Source: Lonepinella sp051851555 (GTDB lineage Bacteria > Pseudomonadota > Gammaproteobacteria > Enterobacterales > Pasteurellaceae). From it: DNA of 64,000 nt. Made by a program: the position numbers and the translations under genes. The notes beneath the pieces are model-generated. The model worked only from the letters and a program-made list of their open reading frames with translations, was not told where the DNA came from and did not search any database. Below are positions 26,231 through 35,563 of this stretch, piece after piece (positions within the stretch are counted from its first letter, which is position 1; the number at the start of each line of letters is the position of its first letter). Where the stretch lies: contig NZ_JBPDVH010000005.1 of NCBI RefSeq assembly GCF_051851555.1, positions 72,874-136,873 of the forward strand. The letters are read 5' to 3'.

Positions 26231-27565
26231 ATGTCAGAACGTAAATATTTCGGTACCGACGGCGTCCGTGGAAAAGTCGGCACTTTCCCCATCACCCCTG
26301 ACTTCGCCCTAAAACTCGGTTGGGCCGCAGGAAAAGTACTTGCCACTCAAGGCTCCAAAAAAGTCTTAATCGGAAAAGATACCCGAATTTCAGGCTATAT
26401 GTTGGAATCTGCCTTAGAGGCTGGGTTAACTGCAGCAGGTTTATCGGCAGTCTTTGTCGGTCCAATGCCAACGCCTGCTGTCGCTTACTTAACTCGCACT
26501 TTCCGTGCAGAGGCGGGCGTGGTAATTTCAGCCTCACATAATCCTTATGATGATAACGGCATTAAATTTTTCTCTGCTCAAGGCACAAAATTACCGGATG
26601 ACGTAGAAGAATCCATTGAAAGCATGTTAGATCAACCCATGGACTGCGTGGCATCCGCAGAATTAGGCAAGGCCAGTCGTATTAATGATGCGGCGGGACG
26701 TTATATTGAATTTTGTAAAGGCACTTTCCCGACAGAATTGAGTTTAGAGGGGTATAAAATTGTGGTGGATTGTGCCAATGGCGCCACTTATCATATTGCC
26801 CCAAGCGTTATGCGAGAGTTGGGAGCGGAGGTTATTGAAATTGGTACCAACCCAGATGGTTTGAATATTAATGAAAAATGTGGTGCCACTGATATTAAAG
26901 CCTTGCAAGCGAAAGTATTGGAAGTGGGGGCGGATGTCGGTTTGGCTTATGACGGCGACGGTGACCGCATTATGATGGTGGATCATTTGGGTAACAAAGT
27001 AGACGGTGACCAAATTCTCTATATTATTGCCCGTGAGGCTTTGCGTGCTGGCAACCTGAAAGGTGGCGTAGTGGGTACATTGATGAGCAATATGAGCTTA
27101 GAAATTGCCTTAAAACAATTAGGCGTGCCGTTCTTACGTGCCAATGTGGGTGACCGTTATGTGTTGGAAAAAATGCAAGAAAATAACTGGAAATTTGGCG
27201 GTGAAAATTCAGGGCATATTATTATTGCCGATAAAAATACCACAGGGGACGGTATTATTGCCTCATTGGCTGTATTAACCGCCATGGTACAACATAAATT
27301 GAGCCTAAATGAACTGGTCTCCGCTGTGCCATTGTTCCCACAAGTGTTAATTAATGTACGTTTTGCTGGTGGCGCCAACCCATTAGAAAGTGACGCAGTC
27401 AAAGCGATTGCCGCAGACGTAGAAAAACGTTTAACCGGTAAAGGGCGGATTTTATTGCGTAAATCAGGCACAGAGCCATTGATCCGTGTGATGGTAGAAT
27501 GCCAAGACGGCGCACTCGCTCAACAATGTGCAGAAGAAATTGCCAATGCGGTGAAAGCGTCGTAA
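26231..27565 (+). CDS. glmM: Phosphoglucosamine mutase
   Basis: GlmM converts glucosamine-6-phosphate to glucosamine-1-phosphate for UDP-GlcNAc, needed for peptidoglycan and lipooligosaccharide. The 444-residue protein starts with KYFGTDGVRGKVG. The phosphoserine motif SASHNPYDDNGIKFF has the catalytic Ser at 102. DGDGDR (metal binding) lies near 242-247, and the sugar- and phosphate-binding loops GGENSGH and RKSGTEPLIRVM are present. It follows folP as in E. coli, but roughly 440 bases of repeat DNA separate them, so it probably needs its own promoter. Confidence 0.97.
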   Translation: MSERKYFGTDGVRGKVGTFPITPDFALKLGWAAGKVLATQGSKKVLIGKDTRISGYMLESALEAGLTAAGLSAVFVGPMPTPAVAYLTRTFRAEAGVVISASHNPYDDNGIKFFSAQGTKLPDDVEESIESMLDQPMDCVASAELGKASRINDAAGRYIEFCKGTFPTELSLEGYKIVVDCANGATYHIAPSVMRELGAEVIEIGTNPDGLNINEKCGATDIKALQAKVLEVGADVGLAYDGDGDRIMMVDHLGNKVDGDQILYIIAREALRAGNLKGGVVGTLMSNMSLEIALKQLGVPFLRANVGDRYVLEKMQENNWKFGGENSGHIIIADKNTTGDGIIASLAVLTAMVQHKLSLNELVSAVPLFPQVLINVRFAGGANPLESDAVKAIAADVEKRLTGKGRILLRKSGTEPLIRVMVECQDGALAQQCAEEIANAVKAS

Positions 27566-27582
27566 TTCAAAACTGCGGTGAA

Positions 27583-27610
27583 AAAAGTCGGGATTTTCCC
27601 GACTTTTGTT
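27583..27610. terminator. Terminator between glmM and purR
   Basis: AAAAGTCGGG (27583-27592) pairs with CCCGACTTTT (27598-27607), usable for both convergent genes. Confidence 0.88.
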
Positions 27611-27649
27611 TTTGGATTGCAACATAATAGATTATTTTATTCCATACGT

Positions 27650-28660
27650 TTAAGTCGCTAGGAGATTTTTCACCGATTTTCGCACCACCAATTCAGGATA
27701 AATTTCAATCACTTCTTTCTCATGATTTTTATGATGAATCCGTTCAAAGAGTAATTTCAAGGCTTGCTCACCCAAACGTGCTTTGGATTGATGAATCGTG
27801 GTCAGCGGCGGGGCGTAAAAGCGAGAAGAATGAATATTATCATAGCCAATAATCGAAATATCATCTGGCACACGTAAGCCTTTTTCGGTAATCGCTGAAA
27901 TGGCGCCTAAGGCCATGACATCATTACAACAGAACACGGCGGTAGGTAATTCCTGTTGAGCTAAGATTTTGTTCATACATTCATAGCCATCTTCAGGTTC
28001 AAAAAAGCCCTCTTGAATCCAGTTTGGATGGGTCGTTAATCCCGCCTCATGGATGGCTTTTTCAAAACCTTGAAAACGAGTTTTTGCCGTGGTTTTACTG
28101 AGTTCACCGGAAATAATGCCGATTTTTTGATGGCCATTTTCGATTAAATATTGGGTGGCTAAATAACCGCCTTGAAAACTGTTGTCCAAAATCATATCGC
28201 TGTGACTATGTTGAATACCCCATTCCATCACCACCATGGGTAATCCTTTGAAACTATTGAATAAATCAATACTTTCCTGATGATATTCTGCACACATGAT
28301 TAACACGCCATCTACCCGTTTTTTGGCGAGCATGTCTAAATGATTTTTGATTTTTTCCGCATCATTTTGCGTATTACATAAAAATAATGAGTAACCTTGA
28401 CGATAACAATGATTTTCGACAGCATGAATAATTTCCGCAAAATAAGGTGCCTCACTGGTCGTCACGATCATACCAATGGATTTAGTGGTATTGATTTTTA
28501 AGCTACGTGCCACGGCACTGGGGGAATAATGCAGTTGCTGAATAGCGTCCAATACCGCCTTTTTAGTATCTTCAGCCACATGCCTTGTGTTATTGATGAC
28601 ATGTGAAACGGTCGTGGTGGAAACGCCCGCCATTTTCGCCACGTCTTTAATAGTTGCCAT
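27650..28660 (-). CDS. purR: Purine repressor PurR (LacI family)
   Basis: PurR represses purine synthesis and transport genes when bound to hypoxanthine or guanine. The 336-residue chain has the LacI-type helix-turn-helix (ATIKDVAKMAGVSTTTVSHV) and hinge helix (SPSAVARSLK near 46-55), then a periplasmic-binding-protein-like effector domain. The N-terminal 80 residues read as PurR rather than a sugar repressor. A PurR-type operator lies upstream of the purine permease at 47921. The gene diverges from a YnhF-like peptide gene, a neighbour relationship also known in E. coli. Confidence 0.92.
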   Translation of the reverse strand: MATIKDVAKMAGVSTTTVSHVINNTRHVAEDTKKAVLDAIQQLHYSPSAVARSLKINTTKSIGMIVTTSEAPYFAEIIHAVENHCYRQGYSLFLCNTQNDAEKIKNHLDMLAKKRVDGVLIMCAEYHQESIDLFNSFKGLPMVVMEWGIQHSHSDMILDNSFQGGYLATQYLIENGHQKIGIISGELSKTTAKTRFQGFEKAIHEAGLTTHPNWIQEGFFEPEDGYECMNKILAQQELPTAVFCCNDVMALGAISAITEKGLRVPDDISIIGYDNIHSSRFYAPPLTTIHQSKARLGEQALKLLFERIHHKNHEKEVIEIYPELVVRKSVKNLLAT

Positions 28661-28790
28661 AGTTATCTCCTAATAATTTATCCTATTATAAAGTGAAAAC
28701 CACAAAAAATGTATGAAAAAATAAATTAAACTGATAGAATGAAAAGCGGATTAGATAATTCATTTTAAATGACAATAACAGGAGAAAAAC

Positions 28791-28871
28791 ATGAGTGATT
28801 TTGGTTATGCAATGGTGATGGTTGTCCTTTCATTAGGTATCGTGGTGGGATTAAGCGCCGCTATTTTCTAA
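28791..28871 (+). CDS. ynhF: YnhF-like 26-residue membrane peptide
   Basis: An ATG with an ideal ribosome site (GGAG, 7 bases upstream) opens a 26-codon frame. The peptide is a single hydrophobic helix (about 7-26) ending GLSAAIF with no tail. It resembles E. coli YnhF, a 29-residue stress-related inner-membrane protein with a similar LG-IV-VGL-AA pattern, which lies beside purR there too. Short frames match by chance easily, so support rests on ribosome site, hydrophobicity and synteny together. Confidence 0.7.
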   Translation: MSDFGYAMVMVVLSLGIVVGLSAAIF

Positions 28872-28928
28872 AATAACAGATGAAAAAATAACTCACGCAC
28901 TGTTTTCAGTTCGTGAGTTATTTTTTTA

Positions 28929-30650
28929 TTAGAGGCGTTGAATTAACGCATGAAAATAACCTTGTTTTTGACTTAATTCCGCATAAGTGCCTTGTTCCAC
29001 CAATTCCGCATTATCAATCACCACAATATTGTCGAACTGCTCAATCGCTGTTAAACGGTGTGTCACCATAATTAAGGTCTTGTGTTGGCAATGTTGCAAA
29101 ATCAAGGCTAACATTTGACGTTCGGTTTCTCGGTCTAAGCCCTCAGTGGGTTCATCTAACAATAAAATCGGTGCGTCATTGAGTAAAATCCGTGCTAAGC
29201 CCAAACGACGTTGTTCTCCGCCAGAAAGCGGGCGTCCGCCCTCACCGAGCCATTGATCTAAGCCTTGCTCTGTCAACGTTTGCAAGCCGACTTGATTTAA
29301 TACGGTCAGCATTTTTTCATCAGAAAGTGGGGTAGCCGTCGCAAATTGCAAATTGTTACGCAAACTGTCGCTAAATACATGAACTCGTTGGGTTAAAAAG
29401 CCAATGTGTTGGCGTAAAGTGGTTTCAGTATAAGCAGAAATCCGTTTATTAGCGAACAGAATTTCCCCTAATATGGGATCATAATTGCGGACTAGGAGTT
29501 GTAATAGTGTTGATTTTCCACTGCCAGTTTTGCCTAAAATGGCCACTTTTTGATTCGGTTTAATGTGTAAATTCACTTGTTTTAAGGCAATATCTTGCCG
29601 TTCAGGATAGCCAAAACTGACCTGTTTTATATCAAATAAAACATCACCAAAATTCACCGCAGTTTCTGTCCCATTAAATTCCACCAGCGGTGGCTGATCA
29701 ATTATTTCACTGACACGTTCCGCAGAGGCGATCACCTGACCAATATGTAAAAAAGCAGACCCCAAAGGCATAAGAATTTCAAAAGACGCCAAGGCTGACA
29801 GCGTAAACAAACCAATAAATGCCAGACGATATTCTTCAATCGCAAATTCAATATTGGCGGAAATCCATAAGGTCAACACCACTAATAAGCCATTGGCAAA
29901 CATTAAAACGGCGGTGGAAAATCCGGATAAATTACTTTCACGTTGTTGATAATTCTGCCATTGTTGTTCTGTTTGATTTAGTTTTTGTTGCAGATTATCT
30001 TGTGCATTAAACAGCAATAATTCTGCTTGAGCTTGGATAAATTCCACAAATTGCATACGATATAGCGAGCGAGATTGTGTCAGTTTTGCACCAAACGTTA
30101 AACCTAAAAAATAAAACACCGTTGGAATAATTAGTAATAAAATCAACAGGATTGCACCAATTAATAAGGCGAGTGAAAGATTAAATAAACTCAGTGCCAA
30201 TGTCATCATACCAATTACGGTAACGGCACTGATGAAAGGGGCAATTAAGCGTAAATACAGGCTATCGAGCGTATCCACATCTGCCACCAAACGGTTAAGC
30301 AAGTCGCTGTTGCGATAACGATTTAATACCGCAGGGGAGAGCGGAATAATCTTGCTGAATACCTGAACACGTAATTTAGCCAAAATACGGAAAGTAGCGT
30401 CATGCGTGACAATTTTTTCCGCATAACGCATGGCGGTACGACCAATGGCCAATCCACGCACACTTGATGAGGGATAAAAATAGTTAAATAATGCACCGGC
30501 TCCAGCAATGGCCGTGGCGGATAAAAACCAACCTGATAAGGTAAGCAAGCCAATACTGCTAGCAAGTCCCCCAATCATTAATACCACGCCTAAAAACAGG
30601 GGGAATTTTGCTTGTTTAAATAAGGATAAAAAAGGAAGTAATGAACGCAT
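28929..30650 (-). CDS. cydC: Heterodimeric ABC exporter subunit CydC
   Basis: CydDC exports cysteine and glutathione to the periplasm and is required for cytochrome bd assembly. The 573-residue half-transporter has six N-terminal membrane helices (to about 310) and an ATPase domain with Walker A GKTGSGKST, a canonical LSGGE signature and Walker B ILLLDEPTEGLD. I placed the start at 30650 (MRSLLPFLS), which follows AAGAGAG; the frame is open upstream into cydD. It begins 10 bases after the cydD stop. Confidence 0.92.
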   Translation of the reverse strand: MRSLLPFLSLFKQAKFPLFLGVVLMIGGLASSIGLLTLSGWFLSATAIAGAGALFNYFYPSSSVRGLAIGRTAMRYAEKIVTHDATFRILAKLRVQVFSKIIPLSPAVLNRYRNSDLLNRLVADVDTLDSLYLRLIAPFISAVTVIGMMTLALSLFNLSLALLIGAILLILLLIIPTVFYFLGLTFGAKLTQSRSLYRMQFVEFIQAQAELLLFNAQDNLQQKLNQTEQQWQNYQQRESNLSGFSTAVLMFANGLLVVLTLWISANIEFAIEEYRLAFIGLFTLSALASFEILMPLGSAFLHIGQVIASAERVSEIIDQPPLVEFNGTETAVNFGDVLFDIKQVSFGYPERQDIALKQVNLHIKPNQKVAILGKTGSGKSTLLQLLVRNYDPILGEILFANKRISAYTETTLRQHIGFLTQRVHVFSDSLRNNLQFATATPLSDEKMLTVLNQVGLQTLTEQGLDQWLGEGGRPLSGGEQRRLGLARILLNDAPILLLDEPTEGLDRETERQMLALILQHCQHKTLIMVTHRLTAIEQFDNIVVIDNAELVEQGTYAELSQKQGYFHALIQRL

Positions 30651-30660
30651 ATTTTCTCTC

Positions 30661-32430
30661 TTATTGTACGTCCTGATGACGTTGTGCCAAAAGTTCAGCA
30701 AAATAACCTTGCTGTTGCAACTGTTCAAAATGTCCTTGTTGCACTAGTTGCCCCTGTTGCATCACCAAAATTTGATCACATTGTTTTAAATCTTCAATTC
30801 GGTGGGTAATCATCAAGGTGGTCTGGTTTTGGCTAATTTGATATAACGCGGTCAGCACCTGATTTTCAGATTTCGCATCTAAGCTCGCTGTGGGTTCATC
30901 TAATAACAACAAATTACCTTGACGTAACAATGCCCGAGCAATGGCCAAGCGTTGAGCTTGTCCTACGGATACGCCGACGCCACCGTCTTTGATTTCCGCA
31001 TTCAAGCCAATGTGATCGGTAAATTCTTTGGCATTGGCTTGGCTTAACGCGAGATCAATTTGTTCGTCCGTGGCTTGAATATCACCGAGTAACAGATTTT
31101 GTTTAATCGTCCCTTGCAATAACAATGGATTTTGCCCCACCCATGCAATTTGTTTTCGCCATTGGGTAAGATCGGCTTGATTGAGTTCTATGCCATTAAT
31201 TTTTAGGCTACCTTGATAAGGCAAGAAACCGAGTAATACATTGATTAATGAGGTTTTTCCTGCACCGCTTTGTCCGACTAAAGCAGTATTAGATTGTTTA
31301 GCTAAATGAAAATTAAGCGGTTGAGTGAGTGCTTTGCCCTGAGGTGACAAGACCACCAAATTTTCTGCCACAATTTCCACCGCACGTTGATTGGGAATTT
31401 GTTGATCGTGGTCAGGTTGTACCGTTTGATAGTCGGTTTCAATAAATTCTGCAATCGCATCCGCAGCCCCAATAGCGGCGGCTCGGTCGTGATAATACAC
31501 ACCAAGATCACGTAACGGTTGATAAAATTCAGGGGCGAGAATTAAACAGAAAAAGCCTACAAATAGGGTAATGCCAGTATTATCGCTAAAACTGCCAAAA
31601 TCAATTTGGCCGAGATAACTAAAACCAAAATAAACCGCCACAATGGCAATAGACACCGAGGTAAAAAATTCTAACACCGCAGACGATAAAAAGGCCATTT
31701 TTAATACGTCCATGGTGCTAATGCGATAATCTTCAGTAGAAGTTTCAATATGTGCCGTTTGTTCTTCGGCACGATTAAACAGACGTAGGGTTTCTAATCC
31801 ACGTAAACGGTCGAGAAATTGTCCGCTTAATTTCGCTAAAATCGCCATATTTTGCTGATTCTTATCCGACGCCGCCAAACCGACTAAAATCATAAAAACA
31901 GGAATAAGGGGAGCAGTAAATAATAAAATCAAACCAGCCACCCAGTTAAGCGGAAAAACAGCAATTAAAATAATCACCGGAACAATCGCCGACAGCATTT
32001 GTTGGGGCAGATAGCGTGAATAAAAATTATGTAGATTCTCCACCTGTTCCAACATTAAACTGGCCCAACTGCCCGCCGGTTTACCTTGAATGGTTGCCGG
32101 TCCAACCGCATGAATTTTATCTAAAATTTGTTGGCGGATAATATTGCGTAATTTTTGACCGCAGTTAAAGCCGATTTTTTCACGCAGATATAAAATCAAT
32201 GCACGTAAAGCAAAGCCGATAACTAAGCCGACAAAATAGGGAAGTAATTCACTGCGTGGTGTTTGTTGGATAATAAAATGATGTAAAAGACTTGCCAGCA
32301 ACCAAGTTTGTCCAACCAAAATTAAAGAAGATAAAGTCGCTAAGCCAACATTTAGGCTTAATAATTTCTTTATCGGTTTTTGCTGTTCTCGCAACCATTT
32401 AAACAAATATTTTTGACGTTGTTTTTCCAT
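30661..32430 (-). CDS. cydD: Heterodimeric ABC exporter subunit CydD
   Basis: This is the partner of CydC, 589 residues, with an N-terminal membrane domain containing about six helices and a C-terminal ATPase. Walker A reads GQSGAGKTS, and Walker B LLLLDEPTASLD. The ABC signature is SVGQ instead of the usual LSGGQ, so this subunit has a degenerate signature, as in asymmetric ABC pairs. The order cnoX-trxB-cydD-cydC matches Haemophilus. Confidence 0.92.
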   Translation of the reverse strand: MEKQRQKYLFKWLREQQKPIKKLLSLNVGLATLSSLILVGQTWLLASLLHHFIIQQTPRSELLPYFVGLVIGFALRALILYLREKIGFNCGQKLRNIIRQQILDKIHAVGPATIQGKPAGSWASLMLEQVENLHNFYSRYLPQQMLSAIVPVIILIAVFPLNWVAGLILLFTAPLIPVFMILVGLAASDKNQQNMAILAKLSGQFLDRLRGLETLRLFNRAEEQTAHIETSTEDYRISTMDVLKMAFLSSAVLEFFTSVSIAIVAVYFGFSYLGQIDFGSFSDNTGITLFVGFFCLILAPEFYQPLRDLGVYYHDRAAAIGAADAIAEFIETDYQTVQPDHDQQIPNQRAVEIVAENLVVLSPQGKALTQPLNFHLAKQSNTALVGQSGAGKTSLINVLLGFLPYQGSLKINGIELNQADLTQWRKQIAWVGQNPLLLQGTIKQNLLLGDIQATDEQIDLALSQANAKEFTDHIGLNAEIKDGGVGVSVGQAQRLAIARALLRQGNLLLLDEPTASLDAKSENQVLTALYQISQNQTTLMITHRIEDLKQCDQILVMQQGQLVQQGHFEQLQQQGYFAELLAQRHQDVQ

Positions 32431-32446
32431 TTTTTATAAAATTTTA

Positions 32447-32490
32447 GGGGCGAACCTTAACAAATACAGGTTCGCCCAAAATCACTCCAA
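32447..32490. repeat. GGGCGAACC-family inverted repeat between trxB and cydD
   Basis: GGGCGAACCT (32448-32457) pairs with AGGTTCGCCC (32468-32477) and is followed by AAAATCACTCC. The same stem and tail recur near 45356-45432. Confidence 0.75.
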
Positions 32491-32523
32491 AGATAAATAT
32501 CCGCTAGATCCTAGCCGAAAAAA

Positions 32524-33477
32524 TTAAGCTAACGCATCTAAAAAACGTTCTGCGTCTAAGGCGGCCATACAACCTGTACCCGCCGACGTAATGGCTTGAC
32601 GATAATTATGATCCATTACATCACCGGCCGCAAAAACACCCTCTACGCTAGTGGCAGTGGCATTGCCATCTAAGCCTGATTTCACCACAATATAACCGTT
32701 ATTCAGTGCTAATTGCCCTTGGAAAATATCGGTATTGGGTGCATGCCCAATCGCCACAAAGACCCCATCAACTTTTAATTCTTCGGTGTTATCCGATTGC
32801 GTATCTTTCAAGCGTACGCCGGTTACGCCCATATTATCGCCTAACACTTCGTCTAAAGTGCGGTGCGTTTGGAGAATAATTTTACCTTCTTCTACTTTTT
32901 TGTATAAACGGTCGATTAAGATTTTTTCCGCACGGAAACTATCACGACGGTGAATTAAATGCACTTCGCTGGCAATATTGGCTAAATACAAGGCTTCTTC
33001 CACCGCCGTATTGCCCCCACCAATCACGGCAACCGGTTTATTGCGATAGAAAAAACCGTCACAAGTGGCACAAGCGGACACACCACGGCCTTTGAAAGCG
33101 TCTTCTGATGGTAAGCCTAAATAACGAGCAGATGCCCCTGTCGCAATAATCAAGGCATCACAAGAAAAGGTTTGCACATCGCCATACAGTTTAAATGGAC
33201 GGCTAGATAAATCTACTTTACTGATATGATCAAACACAATCTCGGTATCAAATTTTTCCGCATGTTGTAGCATGCGTTGCATTAATTCCGGCCCAGTAGT
33301 ATCGCCAAAATCCCCCGGCCAGTTTTCAATTTCGGTAGTGGTGGTAAGTTGCCCACCTTGTTGTAAACCGGTCACTAAAACCGGTTTTAAATTTGCCCGA
33401 GCCGCATAAATGGCCGCTGTGTAACCGGCAGGTCCGGAGCCTAAAATTAATAATTTACTGTGTTTAATGTCTGACAT
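32524..33477 (-). CDS. trxB: Thioredoxin reductase
   Basis: TrxB is an FAD enzyme that uses NADPH to keep thioredoxin reduced. The 317-residue chain has the N-terminal FAD motif GSGPAGYTAAIYAA (about 13-26), the redox pair CATC with Cys136 and Cys139, the NADPH motif GGGNTAVEEALYLA, and the C-terminal FAD motif FAAGDVMDH. It precedes cydDC on the same strand, a thiol-redox grouping. Confidence 0.97.
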   Translation of the reverse strand: MSDIKHSKLLILGSGPAGYTAAIYAARANLKPVLVTGLQQGGQLTTTTEIENWPGDFGDTTGPELMQRMLQHAEKFDTEIVFDHISKVDLSSRPFKLYGDVQTFSCDALIIATGASARYLGLPSEDAFKGRGVSACATCDGFFYRNKPVAVIGGGNTAVEEALYLANIASEVHLIHRRDSFRAEKILIDRLYKKVEEGKIILQTHRTLDEVLGDNMGVTGVRLKDTQSDNTEELKVDGVFVAIGHAPNTDIFQGQLALNNGYIVVKSGLDGNATATSVEGVFAAGDVMDHNYRQAITSAGTGCMAALDAERFLDALA

Positions 33478-33526
33478 AAAAATTCCTTGTTAATCATAAC
33501 TTTTGTTTATTATAACCAAATTTGTG

Positions 33527-34375
33527 CTAATACAATAGTGAATAAACCTGTCTGCGGTATTTATTCGCCAAAGGATCTGTCCCAAGAGCCGCCACAATTT
33601 CCAAAAATTGCTTTTTCACTTCGCCATTTTCCGCATTGAGATCCTGACGTAAAATGCTGAACAATAATTCTAACGCTTGTTCATCTCGGTTAGCTTGATG
33701 AAGTTGTACGGCTAACTTTAACGCAATATCAGGGCGTGGATTATTGGCATAATCTGCTTGTAATTGCTGAATTTCTGGCGTGTCGGCGGCTTTGATTAAT
33801 AGCTCAATTTGGGCGACTAACCCGTGCCAACGGCTATCTCTGTCTTGCAATGGGATTTTGTTTAAAATTTCCTGTGCCGGTTCGGTTTTTTTGATCGCAA
33901 TATAGGTTTCCGCATAGAGTAGTGCAATATCGCTGTTTTTTTGCTCCGAAGCCAACCATGCTTCTTTTAACAATGGCAAGGCCGCATCATAGTTTTCCGC
34001 CTGTAAAAAATCCAAGGCTAAATTGAATTTAATTTCTTCTTCTTTGGGTAAAATCAAGGCTAAATGCTGTTCAAGTTGATCTTCTGGCAACGCCGTTTGA
34101 AAAGCATCTACCGCCTGAGCCTCTTTAAATAAATAGGTGGTTGGCAAGGCTTGAATACCAAATTGCATGACGATTTGTTGTTGAGTTTCACAGTTGACTT
34201 TCGCCAGCAAAAATTGCCCTTGATATTTGTCCGCATAACGTTCCAAAACCGCGGTGAAATTAAGCGAAGTTTCGTGACTTGTGGCATAAAATACCACCAC
34301 CAATGGGGTTTGTTGCGAACGTTGCAATGTTTCCGTGAGATTTTGTTCATTAATTTCAATAATATAGTCTTGCAT
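33527..34375 (-). CDS. cnoX: CnoX/YbbN-type thioredoxin-fold co-chaperone with TPR repeats
   Basis: The 282-residue protein joins an N-terminal thioredoxin fold (about 1-108) to TPR-like helical repeats (about 115-282), the CnoX layout. CnoX holds oxidised or chlorinated proteins for GroEL or DnaK. The thioredoxin active-site position reads YATSHETSL, with no CxxC, so it cannot act as a normal dithiol oxidoreductase. I placed the start at 34375 (MQDYIIEIN) because GAAGAGA lies upstream; the longer frame to 34390 lacks a site. Confidence 0.88.
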   Translation of the reverse strand: MQDYIIEINEQNLTETLQRSQQTPLVVVFYATSHETSLNFTAVLERYADKYQGQFLLAKVNCETQQQIVMQFGIQALPTTYLFKEAQAVDAFQTALPEDQLEQHLALILPKEEEIKFNLALDFLQAENYDAALPLLKEAWLASEQKNSDIALLYAETYIAIKKTEPAQEILNKIPLQDRDSRWHGLVAQIELLIKAADTPEIQQLQADYANNPRPDIALKLAVQLHQANRDEQALELLFSILRQDLNAENGEVKKQFLEIVAALGTDPLANKYRRQVYSLLY

Positions 34376-34396
34376 GTAATTTCTCTTCAAAAGGGG

Positions 34397-35176
34397 TTAT
34401 AAAAAATGCCACGATAAATTGGACACTAAACGGCAAGCGTCACATTTAAAATAAAATACGTCAGCAACAGGTTTTGCCAACGCCCAATCGCCGCCACAAC
34501 AAGGGCAACGGCGTTTTCGTTCTGTTTCCAAATTTTCACCGCCGATACGGTACAGATAATAATAGGTTGGCACACCTGATATTTGTTCTACTTCCTGACA
34601 TAACGCTCGTCCATGTTTACTTAATGTGCTGTTAAAATCAGAAATTTCAAGCAGTGCAGATTTTTCCAACACCGCCCCATTCATTTGCAACTGATCGCAA
34701 GCCTGCCAATCTTCTAGCCATTTGATTAAATCAAGGCTTAAGTGCGGTTGATCTTGGGCGATTTTATACAATGGAATCGGTGCTAAATTTTCGCCGTTCA
34801 CCACAGGGGAACTGGAGCGTAAATAGGTGGTATACAGCACTTGCCAGCTTGGATCGGTTTGATTGGTCTGATCGGACATTAAATCGTCCGCCACAATCTG
34901 AAAACTCTGCAAAAACACACCGCACTTTTCCAAATTTTCAAGGCAACGATTGACTTCCGTATTGTTGTGTTCTGGTAAAAGACTATGTTGTTCAGGGCAA
35001 ATCACCTTGATCCCAAAGCCTTGTTGATTTTCTTGTTCCGCTTGAAACACAGGAATCTCCCGCCCGAGAATTTGGCCGTTATACCGCCATTCATCAATAA
35101 GTTCACCGAGCATAATAAATTGCTGTTGGTGCCGTTCGGGCTGTTGGTTTTGTAAAAAGATGTCGATAAGGTACAT
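34397..35176 (-). CDS. Zinc-ribbon protein of the DUF2310 family
   Basis: This 259-residue protein of unknown function is known mainly in Pasteurellaceae and relatives. The C-terminus has a zinc ribbon, CPCCGG near 226-231 and CDAC near 248-251. The start at 35176 (MYLIDIFLQ) follows an AAGGAAAG ribosome site; the frame is open further upstream without one. It ends 21 bases before cnoX on the same strand and is probably cotranscribed with it. No enzymatic motif is visible. Confidence 0.8.
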   Translation of the reverse strand: MYLIDIFLQNQQPERHQQQFIMLGELIDEWRYNGQILGREIPVFQAEQENQQGFGIKVICPEQHSLLPEHNNTEVNRCLENLEKCGVFLQSFQIVADDLMSDQTNQTDPSWQVLYTTYLRSSSPVVNGENLAPIPLYKIAQDQPHLSLDLIKWLEDWQACDQLQMNGAVLEKSALLEISDFNSTLSKHGRALCQEVEQISGVPTYYYLYRIGGENLETERKRRCPCCGGDWALAKPVADVFYFKCDACRLVSNLSWHFL

Positions 35177-35257
35177 TTTTTGCTTTCCTTTGAAAATTGT
35201 CGTTATCTTACCTGAATTTGGGCAGAGATCAAAATAGCAGATAAAATTTAAAACTCG

Positions 35258-35285
35258 TTGCAAAGGGTGAAAATGTAACTATAAT
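35258..35285 (+). promoter_or_regulatory. Promoter of the hicAB operon
   Basis: TTGCAA (35258-35263), a 16-base spacer and a perfect TATAAT (35280-35285) lie 30 bases before hicA. Confidence 0.7.
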
Positions 35286-35314
35286 TAATACTAAAAATGA
35301 GATAGGTTTAGTTT

Positions 35315-35563
35315 ATGGGGAAAGCAGAAAAGTTATTAGAGAAACTGGCTTGCACAAAAAATACGTTTGTGTGGACAGATTTAGTTACGTTGCTTATACA
35401 ACAAGGTTATGAAAAGCAGGAAATGGCAGGTTCTCGCGTACGATTTTTTAATGCAGGACGTGACCATATTATTTTATTACACAAGCCACACCCTGAAAAT
35501 TATATCAAAGGTGGTGCATTAAAATCCGTGAAAGAATCCTTAAAACAGGTAGGTATATTATGA
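35315..35563 (+). CDS. hicA: HicA-family mRNA interferase toxin
   Basis: HicA toxins have a double-stranded-RNA-binding-like fold and cleave mRNA. The 82-residue protein has the fold pattern, including the GSRVRFF strand at 39-45 and the LLHKPHPENYIKGG segment at 54-67. The His usually found in the GSxH motif is Arg here; the sub-group with HKPHP commonly has this pattern, so loss of activity should not be assumed. It overlaps hicB by four bases. Confidence 0.9.
   Translation: MGKAEKLLEKLACTKNTFVWTDLVTLLIQQGYEKQEMAGSRVRFFNAGRDHIILLHKPHPENYIKGGALKSVKESLKQVGIL

Noticed and set aside
27650..28660. The LacI-family gene as the regulator of the sucrose cluster
   Set aside because: Its helix-turn-helix and effector domain match PurR, it sits next to a YnhF-like gene as purR does in E. 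coli, and a PurR box is found at the purine permease.
28791..28871. The 26-codon peptide as a CydX-type subunit because cydDC is near
   Set aside because: CydX peptides have a W/Y-rich start and a charged tail; this peptide is a tailless helix like YnhF, and no cydAB genes are nearby.
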